A stretch of 5,212 nucleotides of DNA from CAYGZA01 sp964354135 (GTDB taxonomy: Bacteria; Planctomycetota; Planctomycetia; Pirellulales; Thermoguttaceae). The position numbers and the translations under genes are program-made. The notes beneath the pieces are model-generated. The model searched no databases, was not told the DNA's origin, and was given only the letters and a program-made list of their open reading frames with translations. Positions 1 through 4,867 of the stretch are shown in pieces (the stretch's first letter is position 1; every line of letters starts with the position of its first letter). The stretch lies in assembly GCA_964354135.1 (NCBI GenBank), contig CAYGZA010000396.1:1-5212 (forward strand), read 5' to 3'.

Positions 1-1
1 C

Positions 2-178
2 CGCTCGTGCCACCCGAAAGGCCGCATAATCCCCTGTAATGATGCTACAGACTCAGCAAAAGACGGTATACGAAGCGCTGTTCGCGGCAGCTCAACTCCG
101 TTGGAGCGGACACGCGAACAGCGCTTCGCATGCGTCATGCGCCGCGACCTTGTCGGTTGGCGCGAGGACGAAGACTGA
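2..178 (+). CDS. 3' end of an upstream cassette gene, unknown product (5' truncated)
   Basis: An open frame enters from the left edge and runs about 58 codons to a TGA at 176-178. The other two forward frames are interrupted. Its stop lies 13 bases before the left core of the first attC site, the same spacing seen for the gene of the second complete cassette, so I read it as the C-terminus of the preceding cassette gene. The visible tail is hydrophilic and rich in Arg, Asp and Glu, ending in WREDED. No family is recognisable. A perfect 16-bp inverted repeat lies inside the frame, which is odd for coding DNA and lowers confidence; the stretch could instead be non-coding. Confidence 0.45.
   Translation, partial: RSCHPKGRIIPCNDATDSAKDGIRSAVRGSSTPLERTREQRFACVMRRDLVGWREDED
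71..128. repeat. Perfect 16-bp inverted repeat with a nested hairpin
   Basis: CGAAGCGCTGTTCGCG at 71-86 is the exact reverse complement of 113-128. The 26-base spacer contains a smaller hairpin, CTCAAC/GTTGGAG, around a TCC loop with one bulged base. There is no T-run, so it does not look like an intrinsic terminator. GTT lies on the left arm and AAC on the right, the reverse of an attC site, so I do not call it one. It could be a REP-like palindrome or a transcript-folding element near the cassette gene end. Confidence 0.75.
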
Positions 179-191
179 TTGATGTCAACCC

Positions 192-290
192 GGGGAACAA
201 GTCAGTGCAGTTGACGGGGCCGCCCACAGGGTTTCGTGGCAGGGCCGCGCGGGATCACGGCGGCCCCGCAACTGACTTCCGACGTTAGCC
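192..290 (+). other. attC recombination site 1 (integron)
   Basis: The right core GTTAGCC (284-290) pairs with a degenerate left core GGGGAAC (192-198) followed by AA. Inside, 215-224 (CGGGGCCGCC) is exactly complementary to 259-268. TTG (211-213) continues the stem with CAA (269-271), leaving A214 bulged, and GTCAG (201-205) matches CTGAC (272-276). Unpaired spacer bases next to the cores and a bulged base in the stem are standard attC architecture, recognised by IntI on the folded bottom strand. The left core departs from RYYYAAC, so this is the weakest of the three sites. Expected cleavage is between G284 and T285. Confidence 0.72.
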
Positions 291-293
291 GTC

Positions 294-300
294 AAGGGAG
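294..300 (+). promoter_or_regulatory. Ribosome binding site deciding the cassette 1 gene start
   Basis: AAGGGAG lies 10 bases before the GTG at 311. It favours this start over the in-frame GTG at 236, which falls inside the attC stem and outside the cassette boundary. Confidence 0.65.
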
Positions 301-310
301 TCGACCGCCG

Positions 311-910
311 GTGTCCGATAAGCAAAAGAAAGTCGGTGAGCGCGCCACGAGACTCAAGCGAGCGCTCGCGAACGAACAGAAGAAGTACCGGCACATTGAA
401 GACGGTGCAGGAAAGCGCTACTTGATCGGACCATTTTATGTTCTTGCGGCGGAGTTGAAAAAGGCTCTCGCGCACTACGACTGGTACGAGAAGCACTGCT
501 CGGACGACGTTGGTGAGCCATTCCACTACCTTTACTGGGCGTTAGCGCTCTACCGGACTGGCGAGACCCAAAAAGCGAACGCCAAACTTCTTGAAACGAT
601 GCTGCAGAACGTTTACCTCTTGCCGATATTGCTAGGGTCGCGGCACGATTCGTACGACATCTGGCACGGCTCGAACATGGAACAGCCGGATTACATCACC
701 CAAGCCCCGCCGGACTTCCTGCCTCAGCTCTCGGAGCAGGAGCGTTCTTGGGTTGGAGAACAGTTCGACAGTTTTCGCTTCAGGCGAGCTCGCGAAGAGT
801 ACATTGCAACATACGGTGCGCTGAAGTATGAAAAGAACGTCGATAAGCGACGGCAGATTTTGAGGCGCTGGAATGAGTTTTTGGTTAGCTCGGCAGCGAT
901 TGACGGCTAA
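311..910 (+). CDS. Cassette-encoded charged alpha-helical protein, possibly TPR-like
   Basis: Predicted 199 residues starting at GTG 311. The frame is open further upstream, but only into the attC site. The N-terminus (1-30) is strongly basic and helical. Residues 70-108 (W76, A77, L78, Y81, G84, A89, L93) look like one helix-turn-helix pair of the TPR type: a YWALALYRTGETQKA stretch, then a hydrophobic helix ending LLPILLG at 103-109. This recalls the short TPR/ST7-like proteins in which a similar helix is followed by a YLLG motif; the match is from memory and weak. The C-terminal part (145-195) is again charged and rich in Arg and Glu. There is no signal peptide or membrane segment, so it is probably cytoplasmic. 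The TAA stop lies inside the left core of the next attC, an extreme example of the compact layout of cassettes. A protein-interaction role is possible; function is unknown. Confidence 0.82.
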   Translation: MSDKQKKVGERATRLKRALANEQKKYRHIEDGAGKRYLIGPFYVLAAELKKALAHYDWYEKHCSDDVGEPFHYLYWALALYRTGETQKANAKLLETMLQNVYLLPILLGSRHDSYDIWHGSNMEQPDYITQAPPDFLPQLSEQERSWVGEQFDSFRFRRAREEYIATYGALKYEKNVDKRRQILRRWNEFLVSSAAIDG

Positions 911-985
911 CAACGCGATCGACGGCGACACTTTGCAAGCGCCGCTCCGCGCGCTCGTTCGTGCGCGTCATCGCGGACGTTAGGC
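905..985 (+). other. attC recombination site 2 (integron)
   Basis: Left core GGCTAAC (905-911) and right core GTTAGGC (979-985) frame an 81-bp imperfect palindrome. After unpaired spacers (AA on the left, GAC on the right), CGCGAT (914-919) pairs with ATCGCG (970-975). C920 is unpaired before GACG resumes the stem, matching the extrahelical base that orients attC recognition by IntI. The middle is a GC-rich variable loop. The left core overlaps the stop codon of the preceding gene. Cleavage is expected between G979 and T980. Confidence 0.92.
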
Positions 986-1663
986 GTGGCGCCATGCAGA
1001 GGTCGCGATGGACACTAGCCTCATGGAATACACCGCTGAGGATCTCGTCGCCCACAAGCTTCAGAGGTCAGGGATCCTCATCGCCAAACCCAGATTCGAC
1101 CAGGAAGGGGCCGACCTTCTAGCGTTCCTGCAGGTCAAGGACGGCGCCAAGTTCTGCCGAATTCAATGCAAGGGCAGGTCCCTATTCCAGTCAACCACCA
1201 CCCACGTCGAAGTCCCAAAGAAGTACGTCACGGGCGCCTTCGTCCTATTCCTGTTCATCGAAACAGGCATCAAACACAAGACGCTTCTCTACTGCTTCAC
1301 GGCTGCCAACATCCACGATAAATGGTCCTCCGAGGAAGATCAGTTCTCCCTTTCAATCAGCGAAACGAAGCTCACTTCCAGCCTCGCGGAATTTGAATTC
1401 AACGACGACAAGATCGTGCGAATCAGGTCCATCATAGAAGGGTCCGATACAAGCGAAGAGTTCCGACAGATCATCCACGGAACTCTTAACGTCACACTTG
1501 ATCCAGTGACGCTCAAGGCCACCGGAACAGTCGGCAATCCCCCGGTGGAATCATGACAACGACCGCCACGCCTAACAACTCGCTGGAGCCGACCCGGCCA
1601 GCCGGGTGTTTGCCTTCGGCGCGATACTAGGCTTGGCTGGCCGGGCGGCTCAGCTCGAGGCCG
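980..1663 (+). mobile_element. Integron gene cassette 2
   Basis: The unit runs from the cleavage point in attC site 2 to that in attC site 3, about 684 bp, and carries one co-oriented gene. Only 28 bases separate the upstream boundary from the start codon, leaving little room for a promoter. Nearly identical cassette size and gene placement to its left neighbour support the array reading. Confidence 0.88.
1008..1556 (+). CDS. Cassette-encoded PD-(D/E)XK nuclease-like protein
   Basis: Predicted 182 residues. Start ATG 1008 has AGAGG five bases upstream; an in-frame ATG at 1023 is the alternative but lacks such a site. The N-terminal half shows the usual order of a restriction-endonuclease-like fold: a helix with a conserved-type Glu (E11 in YTAEDLVAHKL), a strand ending in GADL with D36, and a strand with the QxK motif Q53-C54-K55 followed by GR. 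Next comes HVEVPKKY and a hydrophobic strand (AFVLFLFIE), typical of the core beta-sheet. E11, D36, Q53 and K55 would be the metal and catalytic residues. Beyond about residue 100 no domain is recognised. There is no signal or membrane segment. The family spans restriction enzymes, DNA repair nucleases and toxins, so the target cannot be named. No methylase or obvious immunity gene is adjacent. As a lone cassette gene it is a candidate for phage or plasmid defence, which is inference. Confidence 0.85.
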   Translation: MDTSLMEYTAEDLVAHKLQRSGILIAKPRFDQEGADLLAFLQVKDGAKFCRIQCKGRSLFQSTTTHVEVPKKYVTGAFVLFLFIETGIKHKTLLYCFTAANIHDKWSSEEDQFSLSISETKLTSSLAEFEFNDDKIVRIRSIIEGSDTSEEFRQIIHGTLNVTLDPVTLKATGTVGNPPVES

Positions 1664-1669
1664 TTAGGC
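1570..1669 (+). other. attC recombination site 3 (integron)
   Basis: Left core GCCTAAC (1570-1576) and right core GTTAGGC (1663-1669) are exact reverse complements. Inside them AA and GCC spacers are unpaired, CTCG (1579-1582) pairs with CGAG, and a long stem follows (AGCCG, then CCCGGCCAGCC against GGCTGGCCGGG at 1634-1644), with single unpaired bases offsetting the two strands. It is the strongest attC of the three at 100 bp, and the last one I can find to the right. Confidence 0.93.
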
Positions 1670-1771
1670 GGACAAGGAACGAACCCGATCGGAGTGAAGG
1701 TTGGAGGCCAACACAAGGCGCACCATGATGGGCGGGTCGAGAATGCGGCCGGGGCAGCTTGAACCGGGCGT
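1670..1771. other. Non-coding junction after the last attC
   Basis: No convincing gene. A 32-codon frame starting at ATG 1725 and ending at TAG 1821-1823 crosses into the transposase leader and looks accidental. No further attC closes a cassette here, so this is either the array's chromosomal junction or a decayed last cassette. Confidence 0.5.
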
Positions 1772-1832
1772 AATTCCGGGGACACTATACCGATTTATTG
1801 ACATCTTCAGACGGTTCTGCTAGGCGCCGCCC
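1772..1832 (+). other. Leader of a REP-associated tyrosine transposase remnant
   Basis: The run beginning AATTCCGGGGACAC at 1772 resembles a leader I recall upstream of REP-associated (Y1-type) transposase genes in planctomycetes and other bacteria. It is followed here, at the expected short distance, by such a gene's first codons. A TTGACA at 1798-1803 has no good -10 partner 17 bases on. The resemblance is from memory. Confidence 0.5.
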
Positions 1833-1920
1833 ATGGCCCGATTGGCACGTGTTGTTGTCCCTGGCATGGCCCCACCACATTACCCAGCGAGGAAACCGCC
1901 GGCAGCAGACGTTTTTCTCA
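1833..1920 (+). pseudogene. 5' fragment of a REP-associated tyrosine transposase (Y1_Tnp/RAYT), frameshifted
   Basis: From ATG 1833 the frame reads MARLARVVVPGM. One base later (an extra G at about 1869) the next frame reads PHHITQRGNRRQQTFFS up to 1920. Joined, these form the well-known N-terminal signature of REP-associated tyrosine transposases, single-stranded-DNA enzymes linked to REP palindromes. A one-base insertion breaks the frame. Similarity stops after the Ser, and the catalytic HUH and Tyr regions are absent. The first frame stops soon after, so only a relic of about 29 codons of a normally far longer protein remains. It sits between the cassette array and the next chromosomal gene. 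Confidence 0.82.
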
Positions 1921-2038
1921 GGGCGTGCCACCCGACGGAGCAGGGCCTGGTGAGGATCTGCTGTCTGAACGACTAGGGAAAGAAGGAGACCGGGAGCAAG
2001 TCTCCGAAGCTGACTCAAGCCTAACGAAAGGGAGCCCC

Positions 2039-3301
2039 ATGAACCAGTCCACCATACTGCTTGCCTGTGCGTTTCTGGTCATCGCGCCCCGGCCTGCCCA
2101 CCCCCAGGTCGGTGGCGATCCGGACCCCGTCTTCGAGAAGCCAGCGCCGCTCTCGATGGCCGAACTGGCCAAACGGACCACGGAGGGCGTGTCGGCAGCA
2201 GAGGTCCACGACTACACAATCGGCAACTACCACGGCGCGTTGAAACCCAGCCCCCCGCACGCGGACCTGAATCCGAAGAAAGCCGTTGTCGTGTTTTGGA
2301 AGGACCATCCCCAGCGCTTCGTTTTCAGCCACGAAGCCAGTTACTGTCCGTGGCTGGAGTTGACCAATGGAGCCGGCATGTCCAATCAGTTCTTTGAAGG
2401 GAACCTGGGAGACGCCGAGTTGTTGAACAATATGGGCCGCAAGGAGAAGAACAGTTTCGTGGACGTCATCCAAAGCGGACCAGAGCGCGTCTGGGTGCGT
2501 TGGAATTACTTCTGCGTGAACATGAAGGACGATGCCCAACCGCGACTGCACGGCACGGAGGATTACATCGCGTATCCCAACGGGCTGGTCTGGCGAAGGA
2601 TGAAGTACGAGAGCCTGATGCCGGACCAAGTCGTGGGCTATAGCACGCAACCTGTTGAACTCTTCGGACTAGCCCCCGTCGGGGCGTCCCTGCACGATTT
2701 GTTTCCGCATGACGCAGAGCACGGGGATTATCACACTCTCTCCGTAATCGACGCGTATGCCGATCGGCGTTACGACATCTACTGGAGCGAGCAAGGTAAG
2801 GTGCGACGCCGAGGAGACGATCGCATTCTTGCGGCGATCTCGCGGTCGCCCGGCTATGCTTTGGTCCTCCCCTTCAAGGAAAGACTCCTTTTTGCCGCGA
2901 TGGGAAGCTCCAGCGGTTTCTTGCCGGAGAAAACCCAACTCATTGATCACTGCACGCCGGGGGCCGAAGGAGGCGTTGGCTGGAGTGTGGGGCGTTGGGA
3001 TCACTGGCCGATCGGTTGGCTGAATTCCCAGACCTCTTTCTGGAAACCGGCTTCCCCGTATCCATACAGTTTCGGATCGATCGGACATTTCTTCGTGCCG
3101 GATCAGAGAAGGATCGGGGTTTGGAAGGACTATGAGGAATTCTGCCGTGACATGGAGCTCAACCGGTGGACGGCGCATCGGGTATTCTATGTTCTGCTCG
3201 GTGCTGCCCGCCAGTGGGACGACGTCCGGCGCATCGCCCGAAGGTGGCTCGACAAAGGGACAGCCTGCGCTCGCCCGGAGAGCATCGCGGATCTCAGGTG
3301 A
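2039..3301 (+). CDS. Secreted protein of unknown function (420 residues)
   Basis: Predicted 420 residues from ATG 2039, preceded by AAAGGGAG about six bases upstream. The frame stays open to 1925, but the extra residues are hydrophilic and overlap the transposase relic region, whereas this start gives a classic signal peptide: MNQSTILLACAFLVIAP, then a likely cleavage near residues 20-24. The mature protein is export-type and rich in Trp, Tyr and Phe. Notable segments are VWVRWNYFCVN (151-161), EDYIAYPNGLVWRRMKYES (174-192), a strongly aromatic GWSVGRWDHWPIGWLNSQ (314-331) and a Trp-containing helical C-terminus (372-403). Alternating strands and aromatic clusters suggest a beta-rich, possibly carbohydrate-binding or glycan-active fold, but I recognise no family or catalytic motif. 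Cys103, Cys159, Cys305, Cys369 and Cys410 could form disulfides outside the cytoplasm. The downstream neighbour is an exported deacetylase, a loose hint at glycan metabolism; the 384-base gap argues against a tight operon. Confidence 0.88.
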   Translation: MNQSTILLACAFLVIAPRPAHPQVGGDPDPVFEKPAPLSMAELAKRTTEGVSAAEVHDYTIGNYHGALKPSPPHADLNPKKAVVVFWKDHPQRFVFSHEASYCPWLELTNGAGMSNQFFEGNLGDAELLNNMGRKEKNSFVDVIQSGPERVWVRWNYFCVNMKDDAQPRLHGTEDYIAYPNGLVWRRMKYESLMPDQVVGYSTQPVELFGLAPVGASLHDLFPHDAEHGDYHTLSVIDAYADRRYDIYWSEQGKVRRRGDDRILAAISRSPGYALVLPFKERLLFAAMGSSSGFLPEKTQLIDHCTPGAEGGVGWSVGRWDHWPIGWLNSQTSFWKPASPYPYSFGSIGHFFVPDQRRIGVWKDYEEFCRDMELNRWTAHRVFYVLLGAARQWDDVRRIARRWLDKGTACARPESIADLR

Positions 3302-3562
3302 TGGTAGCCCTCCTATAGGCCCCGGCAGACGGCAGGCGGGCGGGTGGCACGCTTTGAGGCACGAAGGGCGTGGTAGGCGTTGCTCTGGGCGTGGCCGGAG
3401 CCTCGCCCTCCCGGAATCACGCAAGGCCGTTTTTCGGGGCTGCGGCGGCTTGCAGGACCGCGATTGATCGGGCAGAATAGGTGCCGTGCGGGCCCGGGAC
3501 CGGTCCGCGCAGGCTCCCAATGACAATCCCGGTCGAATCCGCGGGAACGCGATAGTTCACTT
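3302..3562. other. Intergenic spacer with repeat-like fragments, no gene seen
   Basis: All forward frames are broken by stops or read as low-quality Arg/Gly/Pro-rich sequence, and the long minus-strand frame across it is a shadow of the preceding gene. The segment at about 3401-3417 (GGAGCCTCGCCCTCCCGG) resembles a dispersed repeat fragment I associate with planctomycete-like genomes. GGACCGGTCC at 3497-3506 is a perfect palindrome next to another (GGGCCC). No terminator with a T-run is evident. Confidence 0.5.
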
Positions 3563-3664
3563 AGCGGCCGTCCAACAATGACTTCGTGTTTTCGTGGCCG
3601 GATGCCCTCACCCCCTGCCCCTCTCCCGCGAGCGGGAGAGGGGAGTCATTATTGGACGGCCGCT
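3563..3664. repeat. MITE-like inverted repeat, 21-base arms
   Basis: Bases 3563-3583 and 3644-3664 are reverse complements with one mismatch (C3576 opposite A). They enclose 60 bases holding the CCTCACCCC palindrome. The right arm directly abuts that palindrome's stem and ends 21 bases before the next start codon, so the whole unit sits in the 5' leader of the deacetylase gene. The form, terminal inverted repeats around a palindromic core with no gene, resembles a miniature non-autonomous element. A leader hairpin affecting translation is also possible. Confidence 0.75.
3605..3643. repeat. Dispersed CCTCACCCC/CTCTCCC palindrome
   Basis: CCCCTCTCCCGC (3618-3629) and GCGGGAGAGGGG (3632-3643) form a perfect 12-bp stem around GA, preceded by CCTCACCCCCTG. 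This sequence type is a familiar interspersed repeat in many GC-rich bacterial genomes. Translated in frame with the following gene it gives a spurious Pro-rich N-terminus, so it should not be annotated as coding. Confidence 0.82.
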
Positions 3665-3685
3665 TACTCCCGGAGAACGACTCTT

Positions 3686-4720
3686 ATGAAGCGAATCGCT
3701 CTGGTTCTCGCTGCTCTCTGCACGATACCGTGGGCCTCCGTGGCCGCCGAACAAAAGGATCCCGCCCCGACTGCGAAGACACCGGCTGCGAAGACGGCGG
3801 CTGCGAAGACCGTGGCGGAGCTTTTTGGGTTCGGCCCGCAAGAGCGGCTCTTGATTATCCACGCCGACGACGCCGGCATGTGCCATGCCCACAATCGGGC
3901 CACCATCGACGGCATGGAAAAGGGCCTCATCAACTCCGCAAGCATCATGATGCCCTGCCCGTGGATCCTGGAAATCATCGACTACGCCAAGGCCCACCCG
4001 CAGGCCGACTTCGGCGTCCACCTGACGCTCAACAGCGAGTGGCGGCTCTATCGGTGGCGGCCGGTGGCCCCGTGGGACCGTGTCAAGGGCCTGCTGGACG
4101 AGGAGGGATATCTCTTTCGCGGCGTCGACAAGACCGCCAAGAGCGCTGCCGCGGCCGAGGTGGAGACGGAGCTGAGGGCCCAAGTCCGGCGGGCCCTCGA
4201 TCTGGGCTTCAAGCCGACCCATCTGGATACCCACATGGGCACGGTCTACTCGCGGCCGGATTACTTCGCGGCGTACCACAAGGTGTCGCGGGAGTTCGGG
4301 CTGCCCTGCATGATCCCCAAGATGACGCCCAAGCAGATCGAGGAGCTTTCGCCGGCGCTGCGGCCGGTGGCGCGGCAGATCGGCGAGACCCTGTTCAAGG
4401 CCGGAGAGGTGACGCTCGATCACCTGGAGGGCGGCTTTCCCGGCGACCGCCTTTTGAGCCAGCAGAAGCAATACTACATGGACGCAATCCGCAGCCTCAA
4501 GCCGGGGATCACGCAGATTATTCTGCACCCGGCTTATGACGGACCCGAGTTGGAGACAATCACCGGCTCGCACGCCCGGCGGCAGGGTGATTTCAACGTG
4601 TTCACCGATCCCGAGGTGGCGAAGCTCATCAAGGACGAGGGCATCCGCCTGATCACGTGGCGCGAGATCGGCCGCCGGCAGGCGGAGTTCCGAAAGCGCC
4701 TCGGCCAAAGCCCGAGGTAG
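3686..4720 (+). CDS. Exported ChbG/YdjC-family carbohydrate deacetylase
   Basis: Predicted 344 residues. ATG 3686 was chosen because GGAG (3672-3675) precedes it and it yields a signal peptide (MKRIALVLAALCTIPWASVAA); the longer frame from 3578 is translated repeat DNA. After a low-complexity Ala/Lys/Thr linker (26-43) the catalytic domain starts at LLIIHADDAG, with D61-D62. It continues through HLTLN (112-116), THLDTHMG (178-185, H179 and H183) and HPAYDGPE (281-288). In this family the early Asp and the His residues bind a divalent metal and the domain removes N-acetyl groups from sugars such as chitooligosaccharides. These motifs look intact. The characterised ChbG is cytoplasmic and about 250 residues; here the signal and linker account for much of the extra length and imply a periplasmic or surface role. 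The exact substrate is unknown. No chitin or PTS genes are adjacent, so the symbol chbG is withheld. Confidence 0.93.
   Translation: MKRIALVLAALCTIPWASVAAEQKDPAPTAKTPAAKTAAAKTVAELFGFGPQERLLIIHADDAGMCHAHNRATIDGMEKGLINSASIMMPCPWILEIIDYAKAHPQADFGVHLTLNSEWRLYRWRPVAPWDRVKGLLDEEGYLFRGVDKTAKSAAAAEVETELRAQVRRALDLGFKPTHLDTHMGTVYSRPDYFAAYHKVSREFGLPCMIPKMTPKQIEELSPALRPVARQIGETLFKAGEVTLDHLEGGFPGDRLLSQQKQYYMDAIRSLKPGITQIILHPAYDGPELETITGSHARRQGDFNVFTDPEVAKLIKDEGIRLITWREIGRRQAEFRKRLGQSPR
3771..3815 (+). repeat. Three 15-base tandem repeats encoding an AAKT linker
   Basis: CTGCGAAGAC followed by five variable bases occurs three times in a row (3771, 3786, 3801), in frame. It encodes the AKTPAAKTAAAKT linker between signal peptide and catalytic domain, and probably arose by slippage or unequal crossing over. 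Confidence 0.85.
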
Positions 4721-4739
4721 GAAAGAAGCGAACACCGTT

Positions 4740-4842
4740 GGTAGGGCAGGCGTCTCGCCTGCCGGCGAGTTTGCCTCGCGGCGACGCTCTGCGTCGTCAC
4801 ACACGCCTGGCGCCGTTGTGCTAAAGCACAACCTGCCACTAC
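4740..4842. repeat. REP/BIME-like cluster of palindromes
   Basis: After GTAG at 4741-4744 comes a perfect hairpin, GGCAGGCG/CGCCTGCC (4745-4763, loop TCT). It is followed by CGACGC/GCGTCG (4782-4796) and GTTGTGCT/AGCACAAC (4815-4832, loop AA). The far end, CCTGCCACTAC (4832-4842), is nearly the inverted copy of the start, so read from the other strand it begins GTAG-TGGCAGG. A GTAG head before a palindrome, with two units in opposite orientation, is the layout of REP sequences in a BIME. Lying just after the deacetylase stop, it may also affect transcript ends or stability. Confidence 0.75.
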
Positions 4843-4867
4843 GACCTACGCATCGAGGGGTAGTCCC

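Larger units (their letters stand above)
285..979 (+). mobile_element. Integron gene cassette 1
   Basis: The cassette unit runs from the cleavage point in attC site 1 to that in attC site 2, about 695 bp. It holds one gene that fills almost all of it, plus its own attC at the 3' end. As a circle it would carry a single recombination site, the usual form of a mobile cassette. No promoter is evident between the attC and the gene, so expression probably depends on read-through from upstream, while translation has its own ribosome binding site. Confidence 0.8.

Noticed and set aside
71..128. Reading the long inverted repeat as an attC site
   Set aside because: GTT is on the left and AAC on the right, the arms are perfect without spacers or bulges, and no cassette boundary fits.
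236..310. N-terminal extension of the cassette 1 gene from GTG 236
   Set aside because: It would start inside the attC stem and belong to the preceding cassette; the GTG at 311 has a good ribosome binding site.
1798..1826. TTGACA promoter upstream of the transposase relic
   Set aside because: The hexamer 17 bases downstream (TAGGCG) is a poor -10 element.
2019..2025. GCCTAAC, a possible fourth attC left core
   Set aside because: No matching GTTAGGC or stem follows within a usual attC length, and it is next to a ribosome binding site.
1925..2038. N-terminal extension of the secreted-protein gene
   Set aside because: The extra residues are hydrophilic, bury the signal peptide and adjoin the transposase relic; ATG 2039 has its own ribosome binding site.
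2669..3526. Minus-strand open frame of 285 codons
   Set aside because: It mirrors the secreted-protein gene, is rich in Arg and Pro, and has no recognisable motif.
3578..3685. N-terminal extension of the deacetylase
   Set aside because: It is translated inverted-repeat DNA giving a Pro-rich artefact before a clear signal peptide.
4745..4763. Intrinsic terminator after the deacetylase
   Set aside because: The hairpin has no following T-run and is better explained as part of a REP-like cluster.
4741..4842. CRISPR array
   Set aside because: The hairpins differ from one another and are not evenly spaced identical repeats.
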